In this document: piece by piece, positions 16,994-29,215 of the stretch | How positions within the stretch are numbered: position 1 is the first letter of the stretch | How the letters are laid out: each line of letters begins with the position of its first letter | Assembly (NCBI GenBank): GCA_030748215.1 | Contig: JASMMK010000012.1 | Span: 1 to 64,000 of the forward strand | Length of the DNA stretch: 64,000 nt | Direction of reading: 5' to 3' | Source of the DNA: Candidatus Scalindua sp. | GTDB taxonomy: Bacteria; Planctomycetota; Brocadiia; Brocadiales; Scalinduaceae | The notes under the pieces: generated by a model | What the model was told of the DNA's origin: nothing | What the model saw: only the letters and a program-made list of their open reading frames with translations | Databases searched by the model: none | Program-made: the position numbers and the translations under genes

Positions 16994-19606
16994 TCAGTTT
17001 TTGCCACAGCATTGTTTATATTTTTTGCCACTCCCACATGGACAAGGCTGATTCCTGCCGACTTTAGCAGCAGCACGAATTGGTGCGGGTTTCTGCTCAG
17101 CCTGACCGCTATTTGTTGTCATCGTCTCATCTCTTCTCATTTGCGGGACTTGAGCTGGAGCTTCAGGCGTGGTATTTTCAGAGTCCTGGTAGACAAAGTT
17201 GTCAGCGTTCCATACGTTCTTACTATCTAACGTTTCCGTTCTGACCCGTAGCTTAAATATAAGATCCGTAACTTCTTCCCTGATAGATGACATCATACTT
17301 TCGAACATTATCAGCGCCTCACGTTTGTATTCTATCTTCGGGTCAACCTGTGCATAGCCTCTCAGCCCTATACCTGATTTCAAATGGTCCATTGCATAGA
17401 GATGGTCTTTCCATTTAGTGTCAACTTTCTCAAGTAGGAGAATTTGCTCAATTTTCCTGAGCTCTTCTGCGCTGATCTCCTTCTCTTTCTCTTCATAAGC
17501 TTCACAGGCAGTATCAAGTAACAGGTCTTCAATATTATCCTTTGTTTCTATATTGCATTCCTTTAAGTCAATTATTATACCAAATTTCTGTTTATACCAG
17601 TCAAGCAGGCTGTCCATTTCCCACTCATCAGTGTGTAACTTCGGATCGATATAATAATCTACTGTCTCCACGATACTCTCTTCAATCATTTTAATCAGAT
17701 CTTCCCGGAGAGCTTCTTGTGCGAGAACCCTTTGCCGCCATGTGTAAATAGTTTTTCTCTGTTCGTCCATCACTTCGTCATACTCAAGAAGGTTCTTTCG
17801 TATTTCGAAATTATGCTGTTCAACCTTTTTTTGTGCCCTTTCGATTGATTTGGATACCATGGAGTGCTCTATTGCCATGCCGTCAGTCATACCGAATTTC
17901 TTTAGTATGCCTCCTACTCTTTCTGGTGCAAAAATGCGCATTAAATCATCATCAAGCGAGACATAGAAACGTGAAGAACCGGGATCTCCCTGGCGTCCTG
18001 TACGACCCCTCAATTGGTTGTCAATACGCCGCGCCTCGTGTCTTTCTGTTCCTATTACGTGAAGACCTCCCAACTCTTTCACTCCTTCGCCAAGTACAAT
18101 GTCTGTTCCTCTTCCGGCCATGTTTGTAGCGATAGTAACATTCCCTCTTTGCCCAGCTTTTGCAATGATTGCGGCTTCCCGTTCATGATTTTTTGCATTG
18201 AGAACTTCGTGCTCTATGCCACGTCGCCTGAGCGCATTACTGAACATTTCAGACTTCTCTATTGAAATAGTTCCGACCAGTATCGGTTGACCCTTTTCAT
18301 GCACTTCAGCTATCTCTTCAACTGTGGCATTTTCTTTCTCTTTTGATGTTCCGTAGATTCTATCCGGATAGTGTTGGCGTTGTAGGGGTTTGTTTGTTGG
18401 TATTACATCTACTCCCAGTCCGTAGATTTTGGCAAATTCAGCCGCTTCGGTAAAAGCCGTACCAGTCATTCCTGCAAGTTTATTATAGAGACGGTAAAAA
18501 TTCTGAAGTGTAATTGTGGCAAGTGTCTGGCTCTCTTCTTTTATTTTTAGATGCTCTTTTGCCTGTATGGCCTGGTGAAGTCCGTCGCTCCACATTCTGC
18601 CTTCCATCAATCTTCCTGTAAATTCGTCTACGATTATTACATCTTTTCCCTGAACAACGTAATCTGTATCTTTTAGAAACAGCGAGTGAGCACGCAGAGC
18701 TTGTTCAATATAGTGAGGCCAGTCCATATGGATGTTAGAATATATACTGTCAACGCCAAGTTCTTTTTCTACAACACTAATTCCTTCATCAGTTATATTT
18801 GTACTCTTTTCCTTCTCTTTTACTTCGTAATGTTTACCAGGCTTCATCTTCCTGGCAATTTTGTCAGCAGTAAAGTATTTTTCTGTTGATTCATCAGATG
18901 GCCCTGAGATTATGAGGGGTGTCCTTGCCTCGTCGATCAGGATACTGTCAACCTCGTCAACAATGGCGTAGTTTAATGTTCCCTGTACCTGTTCTTCAAG
19001 GTGCACTCTCATATTGTCCCGCAGGTAATCAAAACCAAACTCATTATTGGTACCATAAGTGATATCCGCTTTATAGGCGGCTTTCTTATCTTCGTAGCTC
19101 TGATTGCCTTGTATCGCGCCTGCTGTAAGACCGAGAAACTCATACATTGGCAACATCCAATTCATATCTCTATTGGCAAGGTAATCGTTTACGGTAACGA
19201 CGTGAACTCCTTTGCCCCCAAGGGCATTGAGATAAGCCGGTAATGTTGCAACAAGTGTTTTACCTTCACCTGTTGTCATCTCCGAGATGTTTCCTCTGTG
19301 TAATACAATTCCTCCAATCAGCTGGACATCAAAATGCCTCATGGTCTTGTCCGGGCTATCTGCATTGGGCACTAAAAGTACCCTTCTGCTACCCTCTCTG
19401 GCAACGGCAAAAGCTTCCGGCAGAAGGTCATCCAGCGTCTCTCCGGCAGCAAGCCTTTGCCTGAAAGTGTCAGTCTTTTGCCTGATCTCAGCATCTGTTA
19501 ACGCTTGTAAACCGCTTTCAAGCGAATTTATATGTTCTATTGTCGGCTTCAGGCTTTTTAAAACCCGGTCACTGGCCGTACCAAACATTTTTGTAAATAT
19601 ACTCAT
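16994..19606 (-). CDS. secA: Preprotein translocase ATPase SecA
   Basis: The motor of the general secretion pathway, feeding unfolded proteins through SecYEG. The 870-residue sequence shows the DEAD-type helicase motor: [19 protein letters not shown] (Walker A), [20 protein letters not shown] (Walker B), [12 protein letters not shown], and [19 protein letters not shown]. The preprotein crosslinking and scaffold domains follow, and the C-terminus has the zinc-binding SEC-C motif [16 protein letters not shown]. It is complete and of typical length. An upstream gap of about 200 bp to carB holds its promoter. Confidence 0.98.
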   Translation of the reverse strand: MSIFTKMFGTASDRVLKSLKPTIEHINSLESGLQALTDAEIRQKTDTFRQRLAAGETLDDLLPEAFAVAREGSRRVLLVPNADSPDKTMRHFDVQLIGGIVLHRGNISEMTTGEGKTLVATLPAYLNALGGKGVHVVTVNDYLANRDMNWMLPMYEFLGLTAGAIQGNQSYEDKKAAYKADITYGTNNEFGFDYLRDNMRVHLEEQVQGTLNYAIVDEVDSILIDEARTPLIISGPSDESTEKYFTADKIARKMKPGKHYEVKEKEKSTNITDEGISVVEKELGVDSIYSNIHMDWPHYIEQALRAHSLFLKDTDYVVQGKDVIIVDEFTGRLMEGRMWSDGLHQAIQAKEHLKIKEESQTLATITLQNFYRLYNKLAGMTGTAFTEAAEFAKIYGLGVDVIPTNKPLQRQHYPDRIYGTSKEKENATVEEIAEVHEKGQPILVGTISIEKSEMFSNALRRRGIEHEVLNAKNHEREAAIIAKAGQRGNVTIATNMAGRGTDIVLGEGVKELGGLHVIGTERHEARRIDNQLRGRTGRQGDPGSSRFYVSLDDDLMRIFAPERVGGILKKFGMTDGMAIEHSMVSKSIERAQKKVEQHNFEIRKNLLEYDEVMDEQRKTIYTWRQRVLAQEALREDLIKMIEESIVETVDYYIDPKLHTDEWEMDSLLDWYKQKFGIIIDLKECNIETKDNIEDLLLDTACEAYEEKEKEISAEELRKIEQILLLEKVDTKWKDHLYAMDHLKSGIGLRGYAQVDPKIEYKREALIMFESMMSSIREEVTDLIFKLRVRTETLDSKNVWNADNFVYQDSENTTPEAPAQVPQMRRDETMTTNSGQAEQKPAPIRAAAKVGRNQPCPCGSGKKYKQCCGKN

Positions 19607-19807
19607 TATTATGGTTTATGTCCGAAAAATTGCAAAATTACATTAAACCAGATTTAAAAAATGGTGTCAACTCAAATCAGAAGCCTGCTTATTTAGTCTG
19701 GTTGAATGTAATTACAGGTATGGATAAACTTGGGCAAACCTGGGTAAACTCTTGTAGATAAAGGATATGGGGTCATTTTTTCTTATTCAATATGTAGAAA
19801 AAATACT

Positions 19808-22800
19808 TCATTCCATATAGTATTCTTGAATTGGCTTAACGTCGAGTTCGCCACTTAAAACTGACCTGATAGCGCTCTCTGCGGCTATCGCTCCGGGAAC
19901 AGTTGTGAAGTAAGGAATGCCTGACACAATTGCATTCCGTCGAATATTATAAGAGCTCTCTTGTGAGATTTTTCCCTCGGCTGTATTAATTACCATCTGG
20001 ATATCATTATTTTTCAGGTGGTCAATTACGTTAGGACGTCCCTCAAACTCTTTAAGGACAGTGGTAACTGGAGTGCCTTTCTCTGCGATAGCCTTTGCAG
20101 TTCCTCCCGTAGCAGAAATTTTAAAACCTAAATTGTGAAGTTTATGTGCGATGTCTACTAAAGAGGTCTTGTCTCTGTCCCTGACACTAATGAAAACTGT
20201 ACCGGAGAGAGGAATCCCTCCTTCTATTGCCATCTGCGCCTTTGCAAACGCCTTTCCGAAATCAGTATCAATTCCCATAACTTCACCTGTTGATTTCATT
20301 TCCGGGCCGAGGATGGTATCTGTACCATGAAATCTGACAAATGGAAAAACAGCTTCTTTAACGGCAACATGATTATTCTTTCCATTATTTTTTATATTCA
20401 ACTCCTTCAGTTTGCGTCCTGCAATAACCTGAGATGCTATTTTCGCAAGAGGAATACCAATCGCCTTGCTGACAAAAGGTATTGTCCTTGATCCACGCGG
20501 ATTTACTTCCAGGATATAGACAACATCATCTTTCACGGCAAATTGAATATTGATAATACCAAGGACTTTCATCTCCAGGGCCAGGGCTTTCGTCTGGGAT
20601 TTTATCTCTTCAATGATTTTCTCTTTTATGGAATAAGGAGGCAATGAACATGCGCTATCTCCTGAATGTACACCTGCCTCTTCTATATGCTCCATGACTC
20701 CGCCAATGAAGACATCTTCACCATCACACACGGCGTCTACGTCTATCTCGATTGCACCTTCCAGAAATTTATCTATCAAGACCGGATGTTCAGGGGAAAC
20801 GTCAACAGCGTGTGTCATATACTCTTCAAGTTCGCTTTCATCAAAAACGACTCTCATAGCCCTGCCACCCAGAACATATGAAGGCCTTATCATCACAGGA
20901 TAACCGATTGAAACTGCAATTTTTTTGGCTTCTGTGAATGATCTTGCATTTCCGTTCTCAGGCTGCAGAAGATCGAGCCTGGACAGAAGCTCCGCAAACC
21001 TTTCACGATTTTCCGCCATGTCGATACTATCCGGTGACGTACCAAGAATTTTAACTCCTGCATTGAACAAAGGCACTGCCAGTTTCAACGGGGTCTGTCC
21101 TCCAAATTGTACAATAACGCCTTCCGGTTTCTCTTTCTCAACTATTTCAATTACGTCCTCAAAAGTTAGAGGCTCGAAATACAATCTATCAGATATATCG
21201 TAATCGGTACTTACGGTTTCCGGATTACAATTAACCATGATAGTTTCAAATCCCATCTCTTTTAAGGCCAGTACTCCATGCACACAACAATAGTCAAATT
21301 CGATACCCTGTCCAATACGGTTAGGACCGCTGCCCAGGATAATTATTTTCTTCTTTGATGTGGGGTTTGCCTCACATTCAGCCTCGTATGAAGAGTACAA
21401 ATAAGGAGTGAAAGCCTGGAATTCTGCAGCACAGGTATCCACTACCTTAAAGACTGGTCGTATATTATTCTGCCAACGACAATTTTGAATATCAAGTTCA
21501 CTTACATTTAACAAGTCTGCCAGTCGAACGTCGGAGAAGCCATGTTCCTTTGCTCTCTTTAAAAGAACAGGATCTATCAAGGATCCATTATTACTTGCTG
21601 CAGTATTATCCACTGAAGTGGTTGACAATTCTCCCGGTTTATGTTGGCTTTTTATCTCTTCTTCCAGTTCAAGGACCTGTTTGAAATTACAAAGAAACCA
21701 TTTGTCGATCCTGGTAATTTCATGAATCTCATCAATGGTCATTCCCATACGTAAGCCATCAACAACAGACCATATTCTATCCCACGAAGGACTTAACAGG
21801 TGCTCCTTTATGAACTCTTTTTTCTCTGAATCGTTCAGAACTGTTTTACTATGATGCTCGCTTAATCCGTAGCGATTGATTTCCAGAGATCTTATTGCTT
21901 TGCCCAGTGACTCTTTAAACGTACGTCCTATGGCCATCACTTCTCCAACCGATTTCATGTGAGTAGTGAGTGTCTGGTCTGCATCAGGGAATTTCTCGAA
22001 GTTGAATTTTGGAATTTTTACTACACAATAATCAATCGAAGGTTCAAAAGAGGCCGGTGTATAACGTGTAATATCATTGGGTATCTCATCAAGCGTATAA
22101 CCGACCGCAAGTTTCGCAGCTATCTTTGCGATCGGGAAACCTGTCGCCTTGGATGCCAGGGCAGAACTCCTTGACACTCTCGGGTTCATTTCGATTGCTA
22201 TTAATTCACCGTCAGCCGGATTTATTGCAAATTGAACATTAGACCCCCCTGTTTCAACTCCTATCTCGCGGATTATTTTGATCGCGGCATCTCTCATTAT
22301 CTGATATTCCTTATCAGTAAGTGTTTGTGCCGGTGCTACGGTTATGCTGTCGCCGGTATGGACGCCCATAGGGTCAAGATTTTCAATAGAACAGATTATT
22401 ACAACATTGTCTTTGCGGTCTCTCATTACCTCCAGTTCGTACTCTTTCCATCTCAGGACAGATCTCTCAATAAGTACTTCGTGAACGGGGCTGGCTTCCA
22501 GGGCGAAGTTAGCGTACTCTTCTAACTCCTCTATGTTGTAAGCTACATTGCCGCCTATCCCCCCCATCGTAAAAGACGGTCGGATGATTACCGGAAACTT
22601 TACCTCTTTCGCGATCTCCTTTGCGTCTTCAAGGGATTTAGCATTGCCGCTTGCCGGTACCTGAATGCCTATATTGCTCATAGCTTCTTTAAACTGCTTT
22701 CTATTTTCAGCTTTGTTTATAGCATCCAGATTAGCTCCTATCAGTTCTACATTATATTTGTCCAGAACGCCTTCATCGGCAAGAGAAACAGAAAGGTTAA

Positions 22801-23086
22801 GCCCCGTTTGTCCTCCCAGTGTCGGAAGCAACGCATCAGGTCTCTCCTTCTCTATGATCTTTGTCAACATTCCAGTAGTCATCGGTTCGATGTACGTACT
22901 GTCTGCAACTTCCGGATCGGTCATGATCGTGGCCGGGTTACTGTTTACAAGTACGATTTTATAACCCTCTTCTCTCAGTGCCCTGCATGCCTGGGTACCG
23001 GAGTAATCAAATTCACACGCTTGTCCTATTACGATTGGACCTGACCCAATTATGAGTATTTTATTAATATCAGTTCTTTTCGGCAT
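19808..23086 (-). CDS. carB: Carbamoyl-phosphate synthase large chain
   Basis: Makes carbamoyl phosphate from bicarbonate, ATP and the ammonia tunnelled from CarA, for pyrimidines and arginine. The 1092 residues contain the two duplicated ATP-grasp halves: [20 protein letters not shown] at the start and [19 protein letters not shown] at about 580. Each half has its [13 protein letters not shown] or [13 protein letters not shown] loop. The C-terminal MGS-like allosteric domain ([20 protein letters not shown]) is intact. It begins 1 bp after the carA stop, a tightly coupled operon. Confidence 0.98.
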   Translation of the reverse strand: MPKRTDINKILIIGSGPIVIGQACEFDYSGTQACRALREEGYKIVLVNSNPATIMTDPEVADSTYIEPMTTGMLTKIIEKERPDALLPTLGGQTGLNLSVSLADEGVLDKYNVELIGANLDAINKAENRKQFKEAMSNIGIQVPASGNAKSLEDAKEIAKEVKFPVIIRPSFTMGGIGGNVAYNIEELEEYANFALEASPVHEVLIERSVLRWKEYELEVMRDRKDNVVIICSIENLDPMGVHTGDSITVAPAQTLTDKEYQIMRDAAIKIIREIGVETGGSNVQFAINPADGELIAIEMNPRVSRSSALASKATGFPIAKIAAKLAVGYTLDEIPNDITRYTPASFEPSIDYCVVKIPKFNFEKFPDADQTLTTHMKSVGEVMAIGRTFKESLGKAIRSLEINRYGLSEHHSKTVLNDSEKKEFIKEHLLSPSWDRIWSVVDGLRMGMTIDEIHEITRIDKWFLCNFKQVLELEEEIKSQHKPGELSTTSVDNTAASNNGSLIDPVLLKRAKEHGFSDVRLADLLNVSELDIQNCRWQNNIRPVFKVVDTCAAEFQAFTPYLYSSYEAECEANPTSKKKIIILGSGPNRIGQGIEFDYCCVHGVLALKEMGFETIMVNCNPETVSTDYDISDRLYFEPLTFEDVIEIVEKEKPEGVIVQFGGQTPLKLAVPLFNAGVKILGTSPDSIDMAENRERFAELLSRLDLLQPENGNARSFTEAKKIAVSIGYPVMIRPSYVLGGRAMRVVFDESELEEYMTHAVDVSPEHPVLIDKFLEGAIEIDVDAVCDGEDVFIGGVMEHIEEAGVHSGDSACSLPPYSIKEKIIEEIKSQTKALALEMKVLGIINIQFAVKDDVVYILEVNPRGSRTIPFVSKAIGIPLAKIASQVIAGRKLKELNIKNNGKNNHVAVKEAVFPFVRFHGTDTILGPEMKSTGEVMGIDTDFGKAFAKAQMAIEGGIPLSGTVFISVRDRDKTSLVDIAHKLHNLGFKISATGGTAKAIAEKGTPVTTVLKEFEGRPNVIDHLKNNDIQMVINTAEGKISQESSYNIRRNAIVSGIPYFTTVPGAIAAESAIRSVLSGELDVKPIQEYYME

Positions 23087-23087
23087 A

Positions 23088-24248
23088 TTATTTAAAGTTT
23101 TCTATCATTTCGATGAATTCATCAAAGATATAACTTGAATCATGAGGCCCTGGTGATGCTTCAGGATGATACTGGACGGAAAATGCTGGTACGTCTATGC
23201 ATCTCAATCCCTCTATAGATTTATCATTAAGATTTATGTGAGTGATTTCTACCTTACCAAATTCGCTACTCTCTCCATTGTTTAACGATTCTCCATCAAC
23301 TGCAAAACAGTGATTCTGAGATGTGATTGCCACTTTTTTTGTCCTTAAATCCATGACAGGCTGGTTGCCTCCATGGTGTCCGAATTTTAACCTGAATGTT
23401 TTGTATCCTAATGCCTGGGCTATAATCTGATTACCCAGGCATATGCCCATAACGGGTTTTTTGCCTATCAGTCCGGTTACATTTTCAACCATATACGGTA
23501 CTGCAGCCGGGTCACCGGGTCCGTTTGAGACAACTATACCGTCAGGTTTCATTGACAGTACTTCCTTTGCGCTGGTGCTGGCCGGTACCACGGTTACATC
23601 ACAATTGTGATTTCTCAATTTTCTCAGAATGTTATATTTAACACCACAATCGTAGACTACTACTTTATACTGTTTACTATGTTCCGTTTGATCATGGTTG
23701 CTTCCACCTGCCGTCTTAATCTCTATTTCGGCTTCTTCCCAGCCGTAGGCTTTTTGACACGAAACCTCTTTGACCAGGTCTTTTCCCTCAAGTCCGGGCA
23801 ATCCGTTTGCTTTTGAAATAAGACTTTGATGGTCTGTTACTTCAGTAGATATTATGCCCACCTGCTCACCATTGTCCCTTATGTGCCTTGTCAAGGCTCT
23901 TGTGTCTGTCCCCTGAATACCCATAATCCCCTTGTTTTTCATGAATTCGTCCAGGCTCATGTTTGCGCGCCAATTGCTGGGGAGTGGGCTAAGTTCTTTA
24001 ATGATAAACCCTTCCACATGTGGCTGGACAGACTCATGGTCTTCTTCGGAGATGCCATAGTTGCCTATCAATGGATATGTCATATTTACAATCTGGCCCT
24101 TGTAAGATGGATCTGTAAGTATCTCCTGATATCCGGTGATACTGGTGTTAAATACAATTTCACCAGATGTTTCCCCTTCGGCACCAAAGGAAATACCTTC
24201 AAATACCTTTCCATCAGAGAGGGCTAAAATGGCCTTTGTTGTCTTCAT
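23088..24248 (-). CDS. carA: Carbamoyl-phosphate synthase small chain
   Basis: Glutamine amidotransferase subunit that delivers ammonia to CarB. The N-terminal CPSase domain ([40 protein letters not shown]) is followed by a class I glutaminase: [14 protein letters not shown] holds the nucleophile Cys, and [13 protein letters not shown] holds the His-Glu pair. 386 residues, complete. First gene of carAB; the promoter should be in 24249-24442, where no regulator site is obvious. Confidence 0.97.
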   Translation of the reverse strand: MKTTKAILALSDGKVFEGISFGAEGETSGEIVFNTSITGYQEILTDPSYKGQIVNMTYPLIGNYGISEEDHESVQPHVEGFIIKELSPLPSNWRANMSLDEFMKNKGIMGIQGTDTRALTRHIRDNGEQVGIISTEVTDHQSLISKANGLPGLEGKDLVKEVSCQKAYGWEEAEIEIKTAGGSNHDQTEHSKQYKVVVYDCGVKYNILRKLRNHNCDVTVVPASTSAKEVLSMKPDGIVVSNGPGDPAAVPYMVENVTGLIGKKPVMGICLGNQIIAQALGYKTFRLKFGHHGGNQPVMDLRTKKVAITSQNHCFAVDGESLNNGESSEFGKVEITHINLNDKSIEGLRCIDVPAFSVQYHPEASPGPHDSSYIFDEFIEMIENFK

Positions 24249-24475
24249 CGTTATGATAATTACGTTATATATAAGGTCAGAAAATGCGAATTTTTTAAAT
24301 AGTACTCGTTAGCAACATAACTGTCAAGGTGGAGTATTTTTTAGCTTGACAGCAACTATGCGTCTGTTATCATAACTTGGTACGTAGAAAAGTACTTAGG
24401 ATAAAAGTTGCTGCATTATTATTGATGTAAGTTGAAAAAAGAGTGCATAGTCTACGAAAAATAGGGAGAATTTCT

Positions 24476-25045
24476 ATGCACGCAGTAAACAAATGCCTGA
24501 CATTGCCAAATTTGATCAGTTTTGCAAGAATATGTTTTATCCCCCCTTTTGTAATCTGCTTAATTCAGGTACAGCATCATAACTTCTACAGATACATCGC
24601 GTTAGGTGTGTTACTCATAATTGGCTTAAGTGATGTTTTGGATGGACATCTTGCACGGAAAAGAGGAGAAATAACAACTTTTGGTAAATATCTTGATCCC
24701 GCTGCGGACAAGCTGCTTCTTTTAATTGCCTGTTTTCTGCTCTCTTCTGACAAACTATGGACCGGGCCCATATTTCCTGTCTGGGTACTGGCGGTGATTG
24801 TAAGCAGAGAAATTCTTTTTTCGTTCGGGATGTTAGCGGTTTTTGTTACGATAAAACGTAAAATCAAATGGCAGCCCAATAAACTGGGTAAGCTGACGAC
24901 GTTTTTGCAGATCTCGGCAATTATTGCTGTACTGCTTGGAAACCACATATCTCTGCATACCCTTGCAATTCTGTGGTGCGTGGTTGCAGCTGTTACTTTA
25001 CTCTCAGCGGTTAACTATACCTATTTGGGCGTCAGACAATTATAA
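24476..25045 (+). CDS. pgsA: CDP-diacylglycerol-glycerol-3-P phosphatidyltransferase
   Basis: Integral membrane enzyme that makes phosphatidylglycerol phosphate, the first step of anionic phospholipid synthesis. The CDP-alcohol phosphotransferase signature DVLDGHLARKRGEITTFGKYLDPAADK (about residues 53-79 from this start) is perfect, and four or five hydrophobic spans follow. ATG 24476 (MHAVNKCLTLPNLISFARI) follows ATAGGGAGA and matches the family start; the frame opens earlier with GTG 24443, which I reject. 189 residues. It stands 25 bp before ribBA and is probably co-transcribed. A related CDP-alcohol substrate is possible. Confidence 0.9.
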   Translation: MHAVNKCLTLPNLISFARICFIPPFVICLIQVQHHNFYRYIALGVLLIIGLSDVLDGHLARKRGEITTFGKYLDPAADKLLLLIACFLLSSDKLWTGPIFPVWVLAVIVSREILFSFGMLAVFVTIKRKIKWQPNKLGKLTTFLQISAIIAVLLGNHISLHTLAILWCVVAAVTLLSAVNYTYLGVRQL

Positions 25046-25070
25046 ATAATTATTATGGAAGGTTTGGGTT

Positions 25071-26297
25071 ATGTTTAACACAATTACAGAGGTTATTGAA
25101 GATCTGAAACAGGGCAAGATGGTTATCGTTGTTGACGATGAGAGTCGTGAAAACGAGGGTGACCTGACTATTATCGCAGAAACAATTACACCTGACACTA
25201 TTAACTTTATGTTATCGCATGCGAGAGGGATAATCTGTTTGACGATAACAGAAGAACATGCAAAGCAAATCGGCTTAACACACATGGTTACTGAAAACAC
25301 ATCAAGCTTTCAGACTCCGTTTACTATAACGATAGATGCGAAAGAGGGTATAACAACGGGTGTATCTACAAAGGATAGAGCAACGACCATATTAAAGGCT
25401 ATAAGTGATGACTGTATCCCATCTGATCTAGACAGGCCGGGACACGTTTTTCCGCTCATGGCTAAAAAGGGTGGGGTTTTAGCACGTGCAGGTCATACTG
25501 AAGGAGCTGTTGATTTAGCACGTCTGGCAGGTATGCACCCTTCGGCTGTAATATGCGAACTCATGAATGAAGACGGGACGATGTCAAAACTTCCGGAGCT
25601 TTTAAAGTTTGCGGAAAAGCACGATCTTAAGATGTGCACTATTGCGGACATTATTAAGCACCGCCACGAACAGGAACGTTTGATAGAGAAACGTGTTTCC
25701 GTTAACTTGCCTACAAAATACGGAAAATTTGTTTTACATCTTTATCGTTCATTTACTGATGAATATCTTCATCTGGCATTATGCCTTGGTGATATTGGCA
25801 GTATTGATAATGAGCCTTCTCCAATACAGACAGATCCTGTCTTAATACGTGTACACGATGAATGTTTGACCGGTGATATCTTGGGATCTTTGAGGTGTGA
25901 TTGCGGTGATCAGCTTCACAGCGCGTTGAGTATGATTCAAAAAGAGGGTAAGGGTGTTTTGCTCTACATGCGACAGGAAGGCAGGGGGATTGGGCTTGAA
26001 AACAAATTGCACGCTTACGCACTACAGGAAAATGGCATGGATACTGTTGAGGCAAATAAGGAGCTAGGCTTTGGTGCGGACAAGCGTGATTACGGAATAG
26101 GCGCACAGATACTCAGAGATTTGGGAATTACAAAGATGAAGCTTTTATCAAACAATCCCAAAAAGTTTGCTGCCCTGGCCGGATATGGTTTGGAAATTAC
26201 AGATCGTGTTCCTATCGAAATTGAGCCGCATGAAGACAATGAACAGTATCTGCGTACAAAGAAAGAGAAGCTCGGACATCTCCTTGAAGGGATTTGA
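25071..26297 (+). CDS. ribBA: DHBP synthase / GTP cyclohydrolase II
   Basis: Bifunctional riboflavin enzyme. The N-terminal half (1-205) is 3,4-dihydroxy-2-butanone-4-phosphate synthase: [18 protein letters not shown] and [13 protein letters not shown]. The C-terminal half is GTP cyclohydrolase [22 protein letters not shown] with the zinc Cys residues, [19 protein letters not shown] and [19 protein letters not shown]. 408 residues, complete. There is no room for an FMN riboswitch between it and pgsA, so control must come from elsewhere. Confidence 0.97.
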   Translation: MFNTITEVIEDLKQGKMVIVVDDESRENEGDLTIIAETITPDTINFMLSHARGIICLTITEEHAKQIGLTHMVTENTSSFQTPFTITIDAKEGITTGVSTKDRATTILKAISDDCIPSDLDRPGHVFPLMAKKGGVLARAGHTEGAVDLARLAGMHPSAVICELMNEDGTMSKLPELLKFAEKHDLKMCTIADIIKHRHEQERLIEKRVSVNLPTKYGKFVLHLYRSFTDEYLHLALCLGDIGSIDNEPSPIQTDPVLIRVHDECLTGDILGSLRCDCGDQLHSALSMIQKEGKGVLLYMRQEGRGIGLENKLHAYALQENGMDTVEANKELGFGADKRDYGIGAQILRDLGITKMKLLSNNPKKFAALAGYGLEITDRVPIEIEPHEDNEQYLRTKKEKLGHLLEGI

Positions 26298-26455
26298 TTG
26301 TTTGTGACCGTTCGACTTGAAGGATGTTTCATATCATTCGATGTCTGTGGTCTAATAAACTACGCAACCTAAAGGGTGAGGCTATACAAATCGCACAATT
26401 CAGGTAACAGATAAAACCTTCTACAAAATTTCAATTTCAATTCATAAAACCAAAT

Positions 26456-26484
26456 CTTTGTGTTCTCTATGTCTTTGTGTGAGA
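26456..26484 (+). repeat. CTTTGTGT-type repeat in aquaporin leader
   Basis: The segment beginning CTTTGTGTTCTCTATGTC and ending TTTGTGTGAGA contains two near-copies of CTTTGTGTk. Similar sequences are, from memory, scattered through many environmental bacterial genomes upstream of genes. The rest of the gene-free stretch 26298-26508 shows nothing else. Confidence 0.3.
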
Positions 26485-26508
26485 ATTAGCGATTTAATAA
26501 AATCATAA

Positions 26509-27219
26509 ATGAACAAGTACAGTAAATATATAGCTGAAATATTAGGTACACTTTTGATAGTCTTCATTGGGGCCGGTGCAGTATGCGCTGGACACTCCGT
26601 AAAGATGGCAGGCGATCAGGGAGTGCCTGTGTGGGCGATAACCGTGTTTGGTGTTGTGATTGTGGCTGTTGTATACGCGACAAGTTACATTTCCGGTTCT
26701 CATATAAACCCGGCAGTAACTATCTCTTACTGGGCCACCGGCAGGATGTATGCAGGTACTGCACTTTATTATATTATTTCTCAATTGGCAGGAGCGGTAT
26801 TAGCTGCGTACTTCTTGAGTTTACTATTTCCCGGTGCGATTTCTACTGTCTTCTTAGGCACGTGTACTCTGGGAGAGGGAGTCGGGTCCTGGAAGGCCGC
26901 ATCTATAGAATGTCTGGTAACATTTCTGTTTGTATTTACCATATTTGCAACTGCTGTTGATAAGCGAACATCAAAGCTCCTTGCCGGAGTCGCGATCGGT
27001 TTGGTATACCTGTTTGGTGTGTCGATCAGCATAACGTTCAGTGGAGGTGCACTTAACCCGGCACGTGTCTTTGGCCCAGCAATAGTATCCGGCCACTTCG
27101 ATTACTATTATGTCTGGTGGCTGGGGCCAGTAATTGGTGCGATTGCAGCCGGATTCCTCTATGGCAAGGTCTTTAAGCAGAAGGCTGAAGGAAAAGAGAT
27201 AAATAGTGCCTGTTCCTAA
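26509..27219 (+). CDS. Aquaporin (MIP family)
   Basis: A 236-residue channel for water or small neutral solutes. Six hydrophobic spans and both half-helix signatures are present: SHINPAVTISYW (first NPA, about residue 69) and SGGALNPARVFGPAI (second NPA, about 184), with Arg after the second NPA as in the selectivity filter. Composition near the filter suggests an AqpZ/AqpM-like channel rather than a glycerol facilitator; the loop spacing is that of the shorter water channels. Whether it passes water, ammonia or CO2 cannot be decided. Monocistronic, with no ribosome binding site of strength. Confidence 0.92.
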   Translation: MNKYSKYIAEILGTLLIVFIGAGAVCAGHSVKMAGDQGVPVWAITVFGVVIVAVVYATSYISGSHINPAVTISYWATGRMYAGTALYYIISQLAGAVLAAYFLSLLFPGAISTVFLGTCTLGEGVGSWKAASIECLVTFLFVFTIFATAVDKRTSKLLAGVAIGLVYLFGVSISITFSGGALNPARVFGPAIVSGHFDYYYVWWLGPVIGAIAAGFLYGKVFKQKAEGKEINSACS

Positions 27220-27262
27220 TTTTCTCTAATTTCAGTCTATGATTTAATTCATGCAGTAGTTA

Positions 27263-28897
27263 CTACCGATTGGGATACGACCCCATTAATATCATTGTTC
27301 GCTTTAATTCTTGCTGATTTTTTTTCTCAGCTTCGATTTTTTTTCTAAGTGTAAACGGATTTCTGTCTAAATACAAAGATAAAAGAGTTTCCTGATGAGG
27401 GTGAAATGTTGACTCAAACATTGCAACCCAGGATTCTCCAGTTTCCATATAAGATTTGATTTTATCTCTATATTTTGAATGCAATAGTAGCGTTTTTGGC
27501 AACATATTAAGAGCTGCCAAAAATTCGAAGTTATCGAGATGCTTATCTATTTTGTCAACTATTCCTACCTCTTGATAACTAACCGATTTTTTAGCAGCTT
27601 CTCTGATTAGAGTTCTAATATATATCTGTATAGATTTTAATCTCTCGGCAAACAGAAAAACATCAGAATCCCAAACTAATAAACGGTGTGTATAGAGATA
27701 GCGGAAAACATTCTTTTTTTTTGTCTTTTCCTTTTCGCCAATATGAAGCAGCGGAATTAGTTCCCCAGACCAACTAAAACTTGTTTTCTCCGGAATAGCT
27801 TCTACCTTCAAAAAAGACCGCTGAACAGTAACTCCAGTCCCAATAAAAGTAACCAAATTTTCAGTATTAATTTCTGAATGGTGCTTCATATATACCCAAT
27901 AGGAATGATAAAGTGTTATACGTGATTTTTGCGTTATTTCAGACCATCTTTTTGTATGTTTTGGTGCTAGTGCAATTTTAATTTTTTTGGAAATGTATGG
28001 TTTATAAATGAAAATAAAATAACTTCTTGATATCTCTTCTTGATTGGTTTTATTTAACATACCCTCAAGGATCGAAAATAGCACTGCTTTCATTGCTTCA
28101 AGGAGGATATTGCCGGTGAATGATAAACGAAATCCAACCGCTTTCTTTGCTAATCCTTTTAATCGTTGTCCTCTTCCTACTGAGTTTTTTTTAGTTTTAG
28201 GTCCATCAAGAAAATCACCCTCAGCTTCAGAAGTACCTCGATTTTTTAAAGAGGTTGATTTACCCTTTACACCACGACTATCCTCTGGTAATTCAGAGCT
28301 ATGTTGGTATGTCTCACTATAATCAAGATCCATGCTTTTAACAGGAGTTTTTGAGAGCAATGCTGTTGTGGACACTGTCTTAGATGTAACAGGTCTTTTT
28401 GGCAGAGGATCTGTGGGCAATTGTCGGGATGGTAAATAAACCTTTAACTCATTGGCACGAATTTTTCTTGCAAATTTTTCTAGCTTTTCCCTACAGGATG
28501 GACAGGGTGTTTTTTCAACAGTTACTTGGATTGTACACCCTGCAAATCTAGAATCTTTTTGCTTTAGAAGTGTTCGTATAGCTTTATCCTCAGCATGCAA
28601 ATCTCCTCCGCCAAAAAAAGTCCCTTTTGCTGTTGTAACTTGGTGTCCATTTGAATCGATAATCTGTATCGACCCAAGTGTATTGACGCCCGTACCATGT
28701 TTTGCTCCAATCGTACCGCGTTTTGAAAGTTTTGGTTCTTTCCCTTTAGGTTTTGATAGACTGTCCAACCTCTCTTTTGAAGCAGACGCATCTTGTGCCC
28801 ATGTTATTGGTTGCTCAAAACCGCGGATTGACTCAACTGTCATTTTCCACTGTTTTAAAGGTGTGAGTGCTGGTAAATTTTCTATTGATTTACCCAT
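27263..28897 (-). CDS. Deaminase-fold domain protein, unknown target
   Basis: A 544-residue protein. Residues about 60-160 form a cytidine-deaminase-like domain: HAEDKAIRTLL (His101, Glu103) and VEKTPCPSCREKLE (Cys132, Cys135) are the zinc ligands and proton shuttle. This version resembles deaminases of the bacterial toxin superfamily more than housekeeping CDA. A Ser/Lys/Thr-rich linker (about 165-245) follows. The C-terminal 300 residues, which I do not recognise, are helical with aromatic-rich parts (YWVYMKHHSEIN, RYLYTHRLLVWDSDVFLFAE). In polymorphic toxins the deaminase is usually C-terminal; here it is N-terminal, so toxin function is not established. Last gene of the minus-strand cluster at 27-33 kb. 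Substrate (free nucleotide, DNA, RNA) is unknown. Confidence 0.68.
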   Translation of the reverse strand: MGKSIENLPALTPLKQWKMTVESIRGFEQPITWAQDASASKERLDSLSKPKGKEPKLSKRGTIGAKHGTGVNTLGSIQIIDSNGHQVTTAKGTFFGGGDLHAEDKAIRTLLKQKDSRFAGCTIQVTVEKTPCPSCREKLEKFARKIRANELKVYLPSRQLPTDPLPKRPVTSKTVSTTALLSKTPVKSMDLDYSETYQHSSELPEDSRGVKGKSTSLKNRGTSEAEGDFLDGPKTKKNSVGRGQRLKGLAKKAVGFRLSFTGNILLEAMKAVLFSILEGMLNKTNQEEISRSYFIFIYKPYISKKIKIALAPKHTKRWSEITQKSRITLYHSYWVYMKHHSEINTENLVTFIGTGVTVQRSFLKVEAIPEKTSFSWSGELIPLLHIGEKEKTKKKNVFRYLYTHRLLVWDSDVFLFAERLKSIQIYIRTLIREAAKKSVSYQEVGIVDKIDKHLDNFEFLAALNMLPKTLLLHSKYRDKIKSYMETGESWVAMFESTFHPHQETLLSLYLDRNPFTLRKKIEAEKKNQQELKRTMILMGSYPNR

Positions 28898-28999
28898 ACT
28901 TGCTTAATATGGAATGCTTGATAGTGGAGAGTTTTCACTCTCAAGATTTGAAATGCATCCCCGCATATTTTTAATACTGAGTCTATAATATAAGATAAG

Positions 29000-29215
29000 T
29001 TATATTTCTTCTTGCAAAGAATAGTTAAATGACGGTTTAATTTCCTCTAAACAGTAGAACGCTTTCTGGTGGAGATCGCGAAAGTGATCGGCAAAAGCTT
29101 CACCATTTTTATTAGACAATGTATTCAAATAATTCTTGTTGAAATTGTTCGCTTCCTCGAATGTTGAAAACCCAATATCGAAGTGCCCAGATATGAATTT
29201 ATTTCTTGTTCTCAT
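29000..29215 (-). CDS. Small hypothetical protein in deaminase cluster
   Basis: 71 residues, hydrophilic, aromatic-rich (SGHFDIGFSTFEEANNFNKN), with no known motif. Its ATG (29213-29215) overlaps the TGA that ends an in-frame extension of the 854-aa gene (ATGA), the arrangement used for translational coupling. It sits between the 854-aa and the deaminase gene. It could be an immunity-like partner or a remnant. Coding status is moderately likely from the overlap and composition. Confidence 0.42.
   Translation of the reverse strand: MRTRNKFISGHFDIGFSTFEEANNFNKNYLNTLSNKNGEAFADHFRDLHQKAFYCLEEIKPSFNYSLQEEI

Noticed and set aside
16918-17076. Longer start for kdtA
   Set aside because: It would overlap the 3' end of secA and add 53 residues with no family match; ATG 16917 gives the normal N-terminus.
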